64,000 nucleotides of DNA from Paenibacillus segetis (GTDB lineage: Bacteria; Bacillota; Bacilli; Paenibacillales; Paenibacillaceae): assembly GCF_014639155.1 (NCBI RefSeq), contig NZ_BMFT01000001.1, positions 1,116,001 to 1,180,000 of the forward strand. Reading direction: 5' to 3'. A model generated the notes under the pieces. It saw only the letters and a program-made list of their open reading frames with translations, was not told the DNA's origin and made no database searches. Position 1 is the first letter of the stretch. Each line of letters opens with the position of its first letter. This document shows positions 1 through 9,009 of this stretch, in pieces. A program made the position numbers and the translations under genes.

Positions 1-2
1 AT

Positions 3-1013
3 ATTAAATTCGAAACTTTGATCAATGCCCTAAGCCGACGGTTCAAGAGGGACATCATCTCTGCCGAAAGCCAAACCATGCAGTTACAGGGTGGAACCGT
101 GGGGAATGTGTACCTGGTAATAGGGATCGCCGAAACTGTGGATGGTGAAAAATTGCCGTATCGTATCGTGCTGAAAATCCAGAAGAAATGGGAGCGTTAC
201 GGCGATCCGGGTTCATGGCGCCGGGAATATGATCTCTATGCGTCTGACTTGGGAGCGACGTTCTCGGATACTTTCCGCTGGCCGACATGTTATCACGCCG
301 AGATGAATACCGAAGAAAATGAATTCCAGCTGTGGCTAGAATATATCGATGGCGTAAGCGGTTTAGACTTAAGCGGTGACATGTATGAACAGGCCGCGCT
401 GGAGTTAGGACGCTATCAAGGCAAGCTGTATGCGGAGCAGCCCGCTGTGCTGCAGAGCCTGACCAACCTGAGCCACGCGGATTTCATGAAGAATACGTAT
501 CTGCATTACCGATCATGGCCGGTCGTCTACGATTATATACGCTCGGAGAACTGCGAATTCCCGCAGTACGTGCGGCAAATGCTCATCGACATCGATGAGC
601 ACACAGACGAGATACTCGCCCGCATCGAAAAATTGCCCCTCGTGTTATGCCATCGGGACTTTTGGGTAACCAACCTGATCTATGCCGACGGGAAAATCGC
701 GCTCATCGACTGGGATACATCCGGATGGGGTTACTTGGGGGAGGATCTCGCAAGCCTAATTGCGGATGAAGCGGATATCGATCACATGGTCGAATACTAC
801 CAGCGATGTGTTCCCGCGTATTACAAAGGCTTTTCGGAGTATGCGGATGTATCCCCTATCGCCGATCATTGCGTCTATGAGCTGATCCTTCTCGTTTTCG
901 GCTACAGGCTCGTAGAGGGATATCTCCACAAAGAGGACGATGACGAAAAGATGAAGTGTGTCCATATGCTCCAAAAAATCTATGAAATGAATAGCAACCC
1001 TGCGCAGGGTTGA
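3..1013 (+). CDS. APH/choline-kinase family phosphotransferase, 5' end cut off
   Basis: An aminoglycoside/choline-kinase-like phosphotransferase fold. The Brenner-type catalytic loop HRDFWVTN is followed by the metal-binding segment ALIDWD, where DFG would be in protein kinases. The frame stays open to the left edge, and the first start-like codon (TTG at 18) has no ribosome binding site, so the N-terminus probably lies outside the window. At least 331 residues are visible, close to a full-length member. The substrate cannot be told from sequence; Bacillales have many such enzymes, including spore-coat CotS-like ones, and resistance should not be assumed. It ends 66 bases before the aldolase gene with no clear terminator between. 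Confidence 0.75.
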   Translation: MKFETLINALSRRFKRDIISAESQTMQLQGGTVGNVYLVIGIAETVDGEKLPYRIVLKIQKKWERYGDPGSWRREYDLYASDLGATFSDTFRWPTCYHAEMNTEENEFQLWLEYIDGVSGLDLSGDMYEQAALELGRYQGKLYAEQPAVLQSLTNLSHADFMKNTYLHYRSWPVVYDYIRSENCEFPQYVRQMLIDIDEHTDEILARIEKLPLVLCHRDFWVTNLIYADGKIALIDWDTSGWGYLGEDLASLIADEADIDHMVEYYQRCVPAYYKGFSEYADVSPIADHCVYELILLVFGYRLVEGYLHKEDDDEKMKCVHMLQKIYEMNSNPAQG

Positions 1014-1079
1014 CTTACAATAAGCATATTCAAGTGGACAATTAATCCTAGTCCAGACAATATGGAAGGAAGATACAGA

Positions 1080-1955
1080 ATGATATCAAATCCTTTTTTA
1101 TCTTATAGTATTGCCATGGTTACTCCATTTAAGGAAGACGGCTCTTTAGACAAGAGAGGTATTCAAGAGCTGATGAGTTACTATGTGAGTAAGCAGATTC
1201 CTGCTCTTCTTATTAGTGGTTCAACGGGTGAACAGCACTCGATGACAGTTCAGGAAAGAATTGAATTGTATCACGAAGCCAATCGTCTTGCGCAGGGTAA
1301 GCTTCTTCTGTATGGAGGAGTTGCCTCTACAGTGACGAAAGATGCAGTTAGACTGGCGCTTGAAGCGGAGTACGCGAATTTATCAGCAATTATGCTAGGA
1401 TTTCCACCTTACATTAGGCCATCTCAAGATGAAGTTTATCATTACGTCAAAGCGGTATGTGATGCTACCAATCTGCCTATCATGCTGTATAATAACCCAG
1501 CTCGAAACGGGTTTAATCTGGAAGTAGAAACCTTGCTAAGATTAGTTCATGATTTTCCACAGATCGTAGCTCTTAAGGAAGCAGGCGACCCGGATCATGT
1601 GATGACGACCAAAACTCAGCTAGGGAAGCACTTCAAAATTCTTTCGGGATCGGATGTTTCAATTGTCGATTATTATGAGAAAGGTTACGAAGGGATCACG
1701 AGTGTCATGGGAAATATTTTACCTGATGAAATGCGACTCGTTGTAAAACTGCTTGATGATCACAATATAGAACAAGCGACAATAGAGTTGGGAAAAATGA
1801 ATGAACAAATGAACCTCATTTTCCAGATAGGCGCGATAAAAACAATTAAATTTATATTATCAGACCAAGGTATAAACGCTGGATATTGTAGAGAACCGTT
1901 AGGGAAATTAACCTTGCAGGAGCAACAACTGGTGCATAGAACATTTTTAGGTTGA
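1080..1955 (+). CDS. DHDPS/N-acetylneuraminate lyase family aldolase
   Basis: A 291-residue class I aldolase of the DapA/NanA superfamily, TIM-barrel throughout. The Schiff-base lysine is in IVALKEAGD and the catalytic tyrosine in MLYNNPARNG; the substrate-binding loop reads SGSTGEQHS. I chose the ATG at 1080 because GGAAGGAAG lies 7 bases upstream; the in-frame ATG at 1062 has no such site. Placed before an AraC regulator, a BadF-type kinase and a GH4 glycosidase, it more likely works on a sugar acid or amino sugar acid than on lysine synthesis. The exact substrate (sialic acid, 2-keto-3-deoxy acid) is not determinable. Confidence 0.85.
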   Translation: MISNPFLSYSIAMVTPFKEDGSLDKRGIQELMSYYVSKQIPALLISGSTGEQHSMTVQERIELYHEANRLAQGKLLLYGGVASTVTKDAVRLALEAEYANLSAIMLGFPPYIRPSQDEVYHYVKAVCDATNLPIMLYNNPARNGFNLEVETLLRLVHDFPQIVALKEAGDPDHVMTTKTQLGKHFKILSGSDVSIVDYYEKGYEGITSVMGNILPDEMRLVVKLLDDHNIEQATIELGKMNEQMNLIFQIGAIKTIKFILSDQGINAGYCREPLGKLTLQEQQLVHRTFLG

Positions 1956-2015
1956 CGACCTACTGTGAATCTATGGTTCAATAAGATATAGGCATATTGC
2001 GTGGGAGGTCTTCAA

Positions 2016-2894
2016 ATGAAACCGTCATTTCCTTCATCTATACAACGTGATCATATTCATCTTCCTACTCAGTTTCCGATGATGGTATCGACATCCCAAG
2101 GGGTAAGTCCCTCTTTTCAGAGATTGCATTGGCATCGAGCGCTGGAGATTAACTGGATCACGAGAGGGAGTGGAATATATATTATTAACGGCAGAGAATA
2201 TCCCTTTGGAGAAGGGGATCTATTCTTAATCGATTCCGATGATTTGCATCGAGCGTATGAAGGTAAGGACCTGGAAATGGTCATTGTGATGTTTGAACCG
2301 ACACTGCTAGTCTCGGAACAACGGTATGATCACGAAATCTTACGTCCTTTTCGAAGTACGGGTACACACTTCTCTAATCAAATTTCTCATAAGCACCAAA
2401 GTAGCAAAAGACTAACTAAATATATTGCTGATATGCAACGGGAATATAAAGCTGCTGAGCGTGGTTATAGTTCGGCGCTTCACGGGTTATTACTGCTGTT
2501 CCTGACAGATATAAATCGTTGTTTCAAGAATGAGGAAGGCGAGAAGCTGCGCGCGAATACCAAACATTTGGAGCAGATTCGAAATGTGATTGGTGTTATG
2601 GAGTCGCAGGTTTCATATCCGTGGACGTTGAAAGAACTTGCTAATCTGGTGCATTTAAGTCCATCTCGATTTAGTGCCCTTTTTAACACGGTGGTTGGTA
2701 CCTCGCCGATGAATTATTTAGTACAACTACGTCTGGAGCATGCAGTAGAGATGCTGGAACAGGGAGAACAGAGCATTCTCAACATTGCTGAAGCAAGTGG
2801 ATTTCGTAATTTATCAAATTTTAATCGTTTATTTCTACAGCATATGGGGGTATCTCCGACAGGTCACCTTCGGCGGATAAGAGGTGGAACCTAA
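2016..2894 (+). CDS. AraC family transcriptional regulator with N-terminal cupin
   Basis: A 292-residue regulator. The N-terminal half is a cupin-like sensor domain (HWHRALEINWITRG, then a glycine-rich YPFGEGDLFLI strand). The C-terminal about 100 residues are a double helix-turn-helix of the AraC/XylS type, ending with the family signature ISNFNRLF-like segment LSNFNRLFLQHMGVSP. The ATG at 2016 is preferred over GTG at 2001 because the GTG overlaps the ribosome binding site GGGAGGT, 6 bases before the ATG. It probably senses a sugar and controls the aldolase, kinase and glycosidase genes around it. A terminator follows it. Confidence 0.88.
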   Translation: MKPSFPSSIQRDHIHLPTQFPMMVSTSQGVSPSFQRLHWHRALEINWITRGSGIYIINGREYPFGEGDLFLIDSDDLHRAYEGKDLEMVIVMFEPTLLVSEQRYDHEILRPFRSTGTHFSNQISHKHQSSKRLTKYIADMQREYKAAERGYSSALHGLLLLFLTDINRCFKNEEGEKLRANTKHLEQIRNVIGVMESQVSYPWTLKELANLVHLSPSRFSALFNTVVGTSPMNYLVQLRLEHAVEMLEQGEQSILNIAEASGFRNLSNFNRLFLQHMGVSPTGHLRRIRGGT

Positions 2895-2922
2895 TCTAAA
2901 CAGTAAGATAGTATCACAAATG

Positions 2923-2957
2923 AGGACTATTGCAGAAGAACGCAAGGTCCTTTTTTT
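2923..2957 (+). terminator. Rho-independent terminator after the AraC gene
   Basis: The arms AGGAC and GTCCT close over an inner TTGC/GCAA stem, followed directly by seven T. It separates the regulator from the kinase gene, so the kinase-GH4 pair probably has its own promoter or depends on readthrough. Confidence 0.7.
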
Positions 2958-2988
2958 GTACTATTAAGAAGAAGGGAGCGATGCATGA

Positions 2989-3981
2989 ATGAAGCTTTTT
3001 TTGGGTGTTGATGCAGGTGGAAGTAAGACTTATAGTTTGATCGTGAATGAAAAGGGCGAGACACTCGGCCGCGGAGCCAGCGGTAATGGAAATCATCAGA
3101 CCAACCCTAAGTTGGCAGAAGAGAATATTGCATCAGCCTGTCACCAGGCGCTCCAAGAAGCCGGTGTTGCACCTCAAGATTTGACATATGCGTATTTTGG
3201 ATTAGCGGGGGCTGATCGTGAACCAGATTATAAGATACTTCGCCCCATGATCGCTAAACTGGGATTCCCTAAATATAGTATTGCTTGTGATACGATGATC
3301 GCCATGCGTGCAGGAACAGCCAATCATTATGGAGCCGTCGTCATTAGTGGTACGGGGTTTAACGCTGCAGCACGTAATCGAGCTGGGGAAGAACTATTGT
3401 ATGGAGGATTCGGCTTTTTATTTGGCGACGGTCAAGGCTCGGGAAGAGATTTAGCTAATTATGCTTTTCGTTCCGCGGTTCGCGCGTGGGACAGGCGTGG
3501 CGCGCCGACTGTACTTAGTGACCTGGTATTGAAAGCAACGGGATTTCCGAGTGTTCCAGCGATGCTTGATGCCGCCTTGGATAACAATTACTACCCGCCC
3601 CTACAATTAGCTGAGCTGATGTTTGAAGCAGCCGACTTGGGAGACGAAGTAGCTATTGAAGTTCTTAAGGAGCAAGGCGCAGAACATGGTAATGCTGTAG
3701 CTGCACTAATCCATAGACTAGGGATGCAAGATGATTCTTTTGACGTCGTCCTTGGTGGAAGTGTTCTAGCCAAAAGCCAGAATACAACGATGGTTGAAGC
3801 ACTTGAGCAAACACTGAGACAAACCGTACCGCATGTTAAAATTACGAGAATTACGATGGAGCCTGTGGCTGGAGCGGTATTAAGTGCGATGGACTGTGCT
3901 AATTTTGAAGTAGGTCCTGAAGTTTTGAACAACTTGAATGAGTTATCATTTTCTAATTTGAAAGGGGTAATTACACGATGA
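2989..3981 (+). CDS. BadF/BadG-type sugar kinase (N-acetylglucosamine kinase-like)
   Basis: A 330-residue ASKHA-fold kinase. The phosphate-1 motif GVDAGGSKTYSLI is at the N-terminus, phosphate-2 in VVISGTGFNAAA and the adenosine motif in DVVLGGSVLAKS. It lacks the cysteine motifs of dehydratase activators, so it fits the hexose or amino-sugar kinase branch (eukaryotic GlcNAc kinase-like). The ATG at 2989 has GAAGGGAG upstream. Its last codons overlap the GH4 start by 4 bases (ATGA), implying translational coupling. Coupling with a phospho-glycosidase suggests it phosphorylates the sugar or disaccharide that the next enzyme uses. Confidence 0.8.
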   Translation: MKLFLGVDAGGSKTYSLIVNEKGETLGRGASGNGNHQTNPKLAEENIASACHQALQEAGVAPQDLTYAYFGLAGADREPDYKILRPMIAKLGFPKYSIACDTMIAMRAGTANHYGAVVISGTGFNAAARNRAGEELLYGGFGFLFGDGQGSGRDLANYAFRSAVRAWDRRGAPTVLSDLVLKATGFPSVPAMLDAALDNNYYPPLQLAELMFEAADLGDEVAIEVLKEQGAEHGNAVAALIHRLGMQDDSFDVVLGGSVLAKSQNTTMVEALEQTLRQTVPHVKITRITMEPVAGAVLSAMDCANFEVGPEVLNNLNELSFSNLKGVITR

Positions 3982-5291
3982 ATGACAAGAAAGCAATTAA
4001 AATTACGGTTATTGGTGGAGGATCATCTTACACACCTGAATTGGTCGAAGGTTTGATCAAGGGATATGACGAAATGCCGATTTCCGAGCTTTGGTTGGTC
4101 GATGTTGAACAAGGTAGACAAAAGCTTGAAATTGTTGGGAACTTAGCAAAACGTATGGTACGCAAATCGGGTTTACCAATTGATGTTCATCTGACATTGG
4201 ATAGACGGACAGCGATCAAAGGTGCGGATTTTGTTACAACACAAATGCGTGTGGGTCAACTTGAAGCACGGAAGCTAGATGAGCATATTCCAATCTCCTA
4301 TGGAGTTGTTGGACAGGAGACAACAGGTCCAGGGGGGATGTTCAAAGCACTTAGAACGATCCCGGTTATCCTAGATATTTGTAGAGATATCGAAGAACTG
4401 GCTCCAGACGCATGGATGCTTAACTTTACGAACCCTGCAGGTATGGTAACTGAAGCGGTAACTAAATATTCTCGGGTCAAAACAGTTGGTCTGTGTAATT
4501 CACCGATTAACTTCAAGAAGTTCTTAGCTGAAGCTTACAATGTAAGTGAAGATCATGTTCTACCTGAATTTGTAGGGATCAATCATTTGCATTGGGTAAC
4601 TTCGGCATTAGTTGATGGGAAGGAACGTTTACCAGAATTGTTACAGGGCAAGACCGAATATTCGGCCAAAAATGTTCCAACAATGGGCTGGGATCCAGAA
4701 TTTCTACAGTCCCTAGGTGCCGTACCAACGTACTATCTTAAGTATTTCTATATGATGACGGAAATGTTTGAAGAGATGAAGGATTCGCTACAAAAAAATG
4801 GCACTCGGGCGGATGTGGTCAGCCGGGTTGAGAAAGAATTGTTTGAACTGTACAAGGATGAATCCCTTGAAGACAAACCAAAACAACTGGAGCAACGTGG
4901 CGGAGCTTATTATTCCGAAGCAGCGGTTCATTTGATGCAATCCCTGTATCTTGGACGTAATGATATCCAAACTCTGAATGTGCCAAACGGCGGGGTATAT
5001 GATTTCTTACCTGAGAATGCTAGTATCGAGGTTAACTGTGTAGTGACCGCACTTGGGCCAATTCCTTTAGTTCCTAAGCATATTCCTGCACATGTCAAAG
5101 GACTACTGACAGCGGTGAAAACATATGAAAGCACAGCTATCGATGCTGCCGTAAGCGGGGATCGTGGATTGGCGCTTCAAGCCTTAGCACATCATCCATT
5201 AATACCTTCCGTTTCCACGGCTAAAGAAATCTTAGATGAAATGCTCGAAGCTCACAAGCAATATCTACCAAACTTTTTTTCAGAGGAATAA
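3978..5291 (+). CDS. GH4 family 6-phospho-beta-glucosidase-like enzyme
   Basis: A 437-residue glycoside hydrolase family 4 enzyme, NAD- and divalent-metal-dependent, acting by redox-elimination in the cytoplasm. The N-terminal Rossmann motif is VIGGGSSYTPELVEGL. Other family blocks are GQETTGPGGMFKALRTIP and NFTNPAGMVTEAV, with metal-ligand Cys and His in GLCNSPIN and GINHLHW. The cysteine-bearing block resembles the 6-phospho-beta-glucosidase subgroup (LicH/CelF). It overlaps the kinase gene by 4 bases and is followed by a terminator. No PTS gene is nearby, so its phosphorylated substrate may come from the kinase. Confidence 0.88.
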   Translation: MNDKKAIKITVIGGGSSYTPELVEGLIKGYDEMPISELWLVDVEQGRQKLEIVGNLAKRMVRKSGLPIDVHLTLDRRTAIKGADFVTTQMRVGQLEARKLDEHIPISYGVVGQETTGPGGMFKALRTIPVILDICRDIEELAPDAWMLNFTNPAGMVTEAVTKYSRVKTVGLCNSPINFKKFLAEAYNVSEDHVLPEFVGINHLHWVTSALVDGKERLPELLQGKTEYSAKNVPTMGWDPEFLQSLGAVPTYYLKYFYMMTEMFEEMKDSLQKNGTRADVVSRVEKELFELYKDESLEDKPKQLEQRGGAYYSEAAVHLMQSLYLGRNDIQTLNVPNGGVYDFLPENASIEVNCVVTALGPIPLVPKHIPAHVKGLLTAVKTYESTAIDAAVSGDRGLALQALAHHPLIPSVSTAKEILDEMLEAHKQYLPNFFSEE

Positions 5292-5320
5292 TTGGGAATA
5301 CCAAGAAAGCTATTTTAAAA

Positions 5321-5347
5321 AGGACCCTGAATTGGGGTCCTTTTTTT
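5321..5347 (+). terminator. Rho-independent terminator after the GH4 gene
   Basis: Perfect arms AGGACCC and GGGTCCT, a 7-base loop and a run of seven T end the kinase-GH4 transcript. Confidence 0.88.
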
Positions 5348-5415
5348 GCGTTTATCTCCCCTTCATGGATTACATATTGGTCCTAGATATAGCTAGTGAT
5401 GAGGAAGTTCGTTGT

Positions 5416-5429
5416 TGTATCCGCTTCCA
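5416..5429 (+). promoter_or_regulatory. Possible cre (CcpA) site upstream of the sensor kinase
   Basis: TGTATCCGCTTCCA differs at two positions from the catabolite-responsive element consensus TGWAANCGNTNWCA. It lies about 50 bases before the kinase start and after the terminator, a sensible place for carbon catabolite repression of the galactan regulators. A two-mismatch site may be chance. Confidence 0.35.
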
Positions 5430-5477
5430 AGTTCGTTTATGATGTAGATAATTTGTGCAATGAATGGAAAGGTATGA

Positions 5478-7232
5478 ATGAGTATGCCAAGAGTAAATCT
5501 ATTTCGAAAAATCGTATTATTATTGCTTGCCATGTTGCTCCCCATTATCGGTGTTTATGCGTATTCGAATAAAATTAGCGTAAATGTACTGGATACAGAA
5601 CTGAATCGTTCGAATACAAATCAGCTCCGATTCTTTCAAAATCAAGTAGATTCAACAATAGAGTTGATGGGAATGTGGCCCAATCTACTGATCCAGGATC
5701 CTGATATCAGCACGCTTCGAGATTATTTTGATCCTATGAAGGATCTGGATCTACAGACGATTTCGTTGATAAAACGAATTCAAAGCAAGTTGAGTATTCA
5801 ACAGAGTTCATCGGATTGGAAAAGTGAGCTGACGATTTATTCGCCTACATTGCAGCGGGAGATTACTGTAAAGGACGCCAAAGCGTATGATGAGGCGGCG
5901 TTAAAAAAACGGCTGAAATCCGGCTGGCAAGTAGTTGAGTTGGATGAACCGGGCAATTATCGCTTTTCATTGATGACCGCACAGCCCTATAACTCTTTTA
6001 AAGATAAAAATATTGAAGGAATCCTATTAGAAGTTAGTTTTGATAGTCAGAATATTTCGGATATGCTTGATGATTTCAAGCGCGACGGGCGTCGAGACCC
6101 CTTATTCTACAACCCAGAGTCTGGCATTATTTTCAACAGTACATCGGACAAAGCGTTAGGTAGTGAATTGATTAATCAACTGAAACACGAAAAGTCAATT
6201 GAAGATAGCGGATATGCAACCGTTGAACTTGAAGGTGAAAAGTATATGGTGAATATGGCGCTTGCTGAGACGATTGGCTGGTACCTCATTGATTATATGC
6301 CAGTATCCGATATACTTGGCCCTGTTCACCAGACGAATCAACTATTTTATATTATAGTCGGTTCGTTGTTGTTAATGAGCTGTCTCATGGCTTATATGTT
6401 GTATGGTCAGGTTCAAGTCCCTGTGAAGCAGCTGATGATCAGCTTTAAGAAATTGCAGAATGGGGATTATTCTGTTCGACTACACCCTAAAGGGAAAGGA
6501 AAAACAGAGTTCCATTTTCTTTTTACAAGGTTTAATTCGATGGTCGAGCAAATACAATCATTGTTCGAAAAAGTCTATCTGGAGCAGATCCATGTAAGAG
6601 AAGCCAAGTTAAAGCAGCTCCAATCTCAAATTAACCCGCACTTTTTCTATAATTGTTTCTCGTTTATCTCAAGTATGGCAAAACTGCAGAATTATCAGTC
6701 GGTCATAGCGATGAGCCAAGCATTGGCCAAATATTATCGCTATACGACTAGGCAGGAGAAGAATTTTGTATCCATTCAGGAGGAACTGGAGTTTGTTCGT
6801 AATTATCTGGATATTCAGCAGATGCGTATGAATCGCTTGTCCTATTCGATCGAAGTCGCTGAGGGGATGGATCCGTTACTTATTCCACCACTTATTGTTC
6901 AGCCACTCGTTGAGAATGCCGTTCTGCATGGCATTGAACCATATCCTGAAGCAGGGGAAATTCGCATCGTTGTTTCGCAAGAACAAGGTGTGGCCTGCAT
7001 TATCGTGGAGGATAACGGAGTAGGTCTCACCTCGGAAAAAATGTTTGCGCTAGTTCATCGGTTATCCAAACCGAAAGAGGATGAGTTTGGCTATGGGTTA
7101 TGGAATGTTCAGCAGCGGCTTTATTTACGTTTCGGTGAACAGGCAAGGATTCACCTGGAGCATTCTTCGTTAGGTGGTCTTAAGATACAGCTGAGCTGGA
7201 TACCAGATCACAACGTGAAGAAAGAGCATTAG
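5478..7232 (+). CDS. YesM-type sensor histidine kinase
   Basis: A 584-residue membrane kinase. A first transmembrane helix at about residues 11-29, a roughly 260-residue extracellular sensor region and a second helix near residues 290-311 lead into a HAMP linker. The His_kinase domain has the phospho-acceptor histidine in QINPHFFYN (about residue 387), then the ATPase N-box LVENAVLHG and G-boxes VEDNGVGL and GYGLWNVQ. The layout matches YesM-type kinases that sense extracellular saccharides. The response regulator starts 24 bases after its stop. The downstream importer and galactanase genes suggest the signal is a galactan oligosaccharide or a loaded binding protein. Confidence 0.92.
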   Translation: MSMPRVNLFRKIVLLLLAMLLPIIGVYAYSNKISVNVLDTELNRSNTNQLRFFQNQVDSTIELMGMWPNLLIQDPDISTLRDYFDPMKDLDLQTISLIKRIQSKLSIQQSSSDWKSELTIYSPTLQREITVKDAKAYDEAALKKRLKSGWQVVELDEPGNYRFSLMTAQPYNSFKDKNIEGILLEVSFDSQNISDMLDDFKRDGRRDPLFYNPESGIIFNSTSDKALGSELINQLKHEKSIEDSGYATVELEGEKYMVNMALAETIGWYLIDYMPVSDILGPVHQTNQLFYIIVGSLLLMSCLMAYMLYGQVQVPVKQLMISFKKLQNGDYSVRLHPKGKGKTEFHFLFTRFNSMVEQIQSLFEKVYLEQIHVREAKLKQLQSQINPHFFYNCFSFISSMAKLQNYQSVIAMSQALAKYYRYTTRQEKNFVSIQEELEFVRNYLDIQQMRMNRLSYSIEVAEGMDPLLIPPLIVQPLVENAVLHGIEPYPEAGEIRIVVSQEQGVACIIVEDNGVGLTSEKMFALVHRLSKPKEDEFGYGLWNVQQRLYLRFGEQARIHLEHSSLGGLKIQLSWIPDHNVKKEH

Positions 7233-7255
7233 TACGTTTAGGGAGATGGTTCTAC

Positions 7256-8896
7256 ATGATAAACATATTGCTTGTTGATGATGAAACGTATGTGACGGAA
7301 AGTTTAGCATTAACGATTCCTTGGCAAGAGATTGGCGTTGAACAGGTTTATCGAGCGGCTTCCGGGAAAGAGGCCTTAGCGATACTTGAAATGCATGATA
7401 TCGATATTGTGGTAACAGATATTCGGATGCCGGGGATGACAGGTCTGGAGTTGATAAAGGTCATTATGGAAGAATGGCCTCATATACAATGCATGCTATT
7501 AACAGGATATTCGGATTTCGAATATGCGCGGAAAGCGATCCAATTGCAGGCATTTGATTATATCTTGAAGCCGGTAGATGATGAGGAATTTGTACATAGC
7601 ATTGTTCAGATGATTGAAACATTGAAGGATGAATGGGAGAAAGCGGACAAGTACCATACCCTTTTGTATCATTTGAAGTCCGATTATGGCGTCTTACGTG
7701 GCAATTTATTGCATGATTTATTGCTAGGTAGGCATCTATCTTCAAAGAGTTTGGAAAGTAAGCTGTCACAATATGAAATTCCATTTACTGTGGATCAACA
7801 GACCTCGTTTATCTTACTACAATACGGGAACCCGTATGATGAGAGCGATCGAAATAGCATGACACTGATGGAATATGCTGTAGGGAAGATGGCTGAAGAG
7901 ATTTTCTCGGAATCGATGCATGTTTGGTATGGCAAGGCACCACATGATTGCCTGATTTTGATGGTTCAGTTAAAGCGCGAAACAGAGCAGGAACTTAGCC
8001 AATTAACGGATTACAAGCTAGCTAGACGGAGATTGTTGGAATCACTTATGAAGAAATTCTGTGAAGAAGCGGGGAACTATCTAAATGCGGATCTGTCATT
8101 GATGGTATCTGGATGGTTTCACTTCCCTGGTGAGATTGCTGCAACCTATCGTAGGGGAATTAGCAGTTATTATTCGAGTAGGAATTATGCATTTGGAGAA
8201 GTTGTCTATTTAGAAGATCAATTGCAAATAACGGACATGAAAATTAACTTGAACGAATTTATGTATAAACCGCCAACACTTATTCATTTACTAGAATCTA
8301 AACAATGGGATTCAGCTGCAGAGAAGATTACGGAAGTTTTTGCACATCTAGGTAAGGTGAATTATTCCCGAGAGCATTTGTATGAAGTGTTTCTGTATAT
8401 TACGAATGCCTTTATGTATACGGCACACAAGCAAGGTCAATTTATTTATGAAATTGATCATTCAAGTATGGATATGCTGCATGACCCTTATGTCGTTCAA
8501 TCCTTGGATAAGCTACAGGGGTGGTCGATTCAGATGCTGGAAAAACTGCGTTCGGAGCTTACCGTAAGTGACGAGTATGCGAAGAGCAATTTGGTGAAAC
8601 AGGTACAGGAGCTAGTCTCGGAAATGCATCGTCAAGATATTTCGGTGAAGACCATTGCCGATAAAGTATATTTGCATCCCGTGTATTTATCGAAAGTGTA
8701 TAAAGCAGAAACCGGTGAGAGTTTGAGTAACTATATTATTCGCATGCGGATGGAGCAAGCTCATTATCTATTGAAACATTCGCACAAGAAAATCTATGAG
8801 ATTACCGAGGAGCTTGGCTATCAGAATCCACAATATTTCAGTAAGATCTTTCGGAAGTTTTATGGAATGACGCCTCAAGAGTTCCGTGATCAATAG
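7256..8896 (+). CDS. YesN-type response regulator with AraC DNA-binding domain
   Basis: A 546-residue regulator. The N-terminal receiver domain has the acidic pair in LLVDDE, the phospho-acceptor Asp in VVTDIRMPG (about residue 55) and the conserved Lys in YILKPVD. A long central linker follows, then a C-terminal AraC-type double HTH (HPVYLSKVYKAETGESLSNY, and later NPQYFSKIFRKFYGMTP). Its partner is the kinase immediately upstream. It likely activates the binding-protein promoter just downstream, where a TATACT -10 (8960-8965) lacks a good -35, typical of an activator-dependent promoter. Confidence 0.92.
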   Translation: MINILLVDDETYVTESLALTIPWQEIGVEQVYRAASGKEALAILEMHDIDIVVTDIRMPGMTGLELIKVIMEEWPHIQCMLLTGYSDFEYARKAIQLQAFDYILKPVDDEEFVHSIVQMIETLKDEWEKADKYHTLLYHLKSDYGVLRGNLLHDLLLGRHLSSKSLESKLSQYEIPFTVDQQTSFILLQYGNPYDESDRNSMTLMEYAVGKMAEEIFSESMHVWYGKAPHDCLILMVQLKRETEQELSQLTDYKLARRRLLESLMKKFCEEAGNYLNADLSLMVSGWFHFPGEIAATYRRGISSYYSSRNYAFGEVVYLEDQLQITDMKINLNEFMYKPPTLIHLLESKQWDSAAEKITEVFAHLGKVNYSREHLYEVFLYITNAFMYTAHKQGQFIYEIDHSSMDMLHDPYVVQSLDKLQGWSIQMLEKLRSELTVSDEYAKSNLVKQVQELVSEMHRQDISVKTIADKVYLHPVYLSKVYKAETGESLSNYIIRMRMEQAHYLLKHSHKKIYEITEELGYQNPQYFSKIFRKFYGMTPQEFRDQ

Positions 8897-9009
8897 AAGA
8901 GGTTGTAAAAGGTGCATAGATCTTAGGATATTATCATAGGACTGCTCTTTCCCAGACACTATACTAAATTTGTAAGCAAGACATGAGGTCAAGATGGAGG
9001 GGGCGCAAT

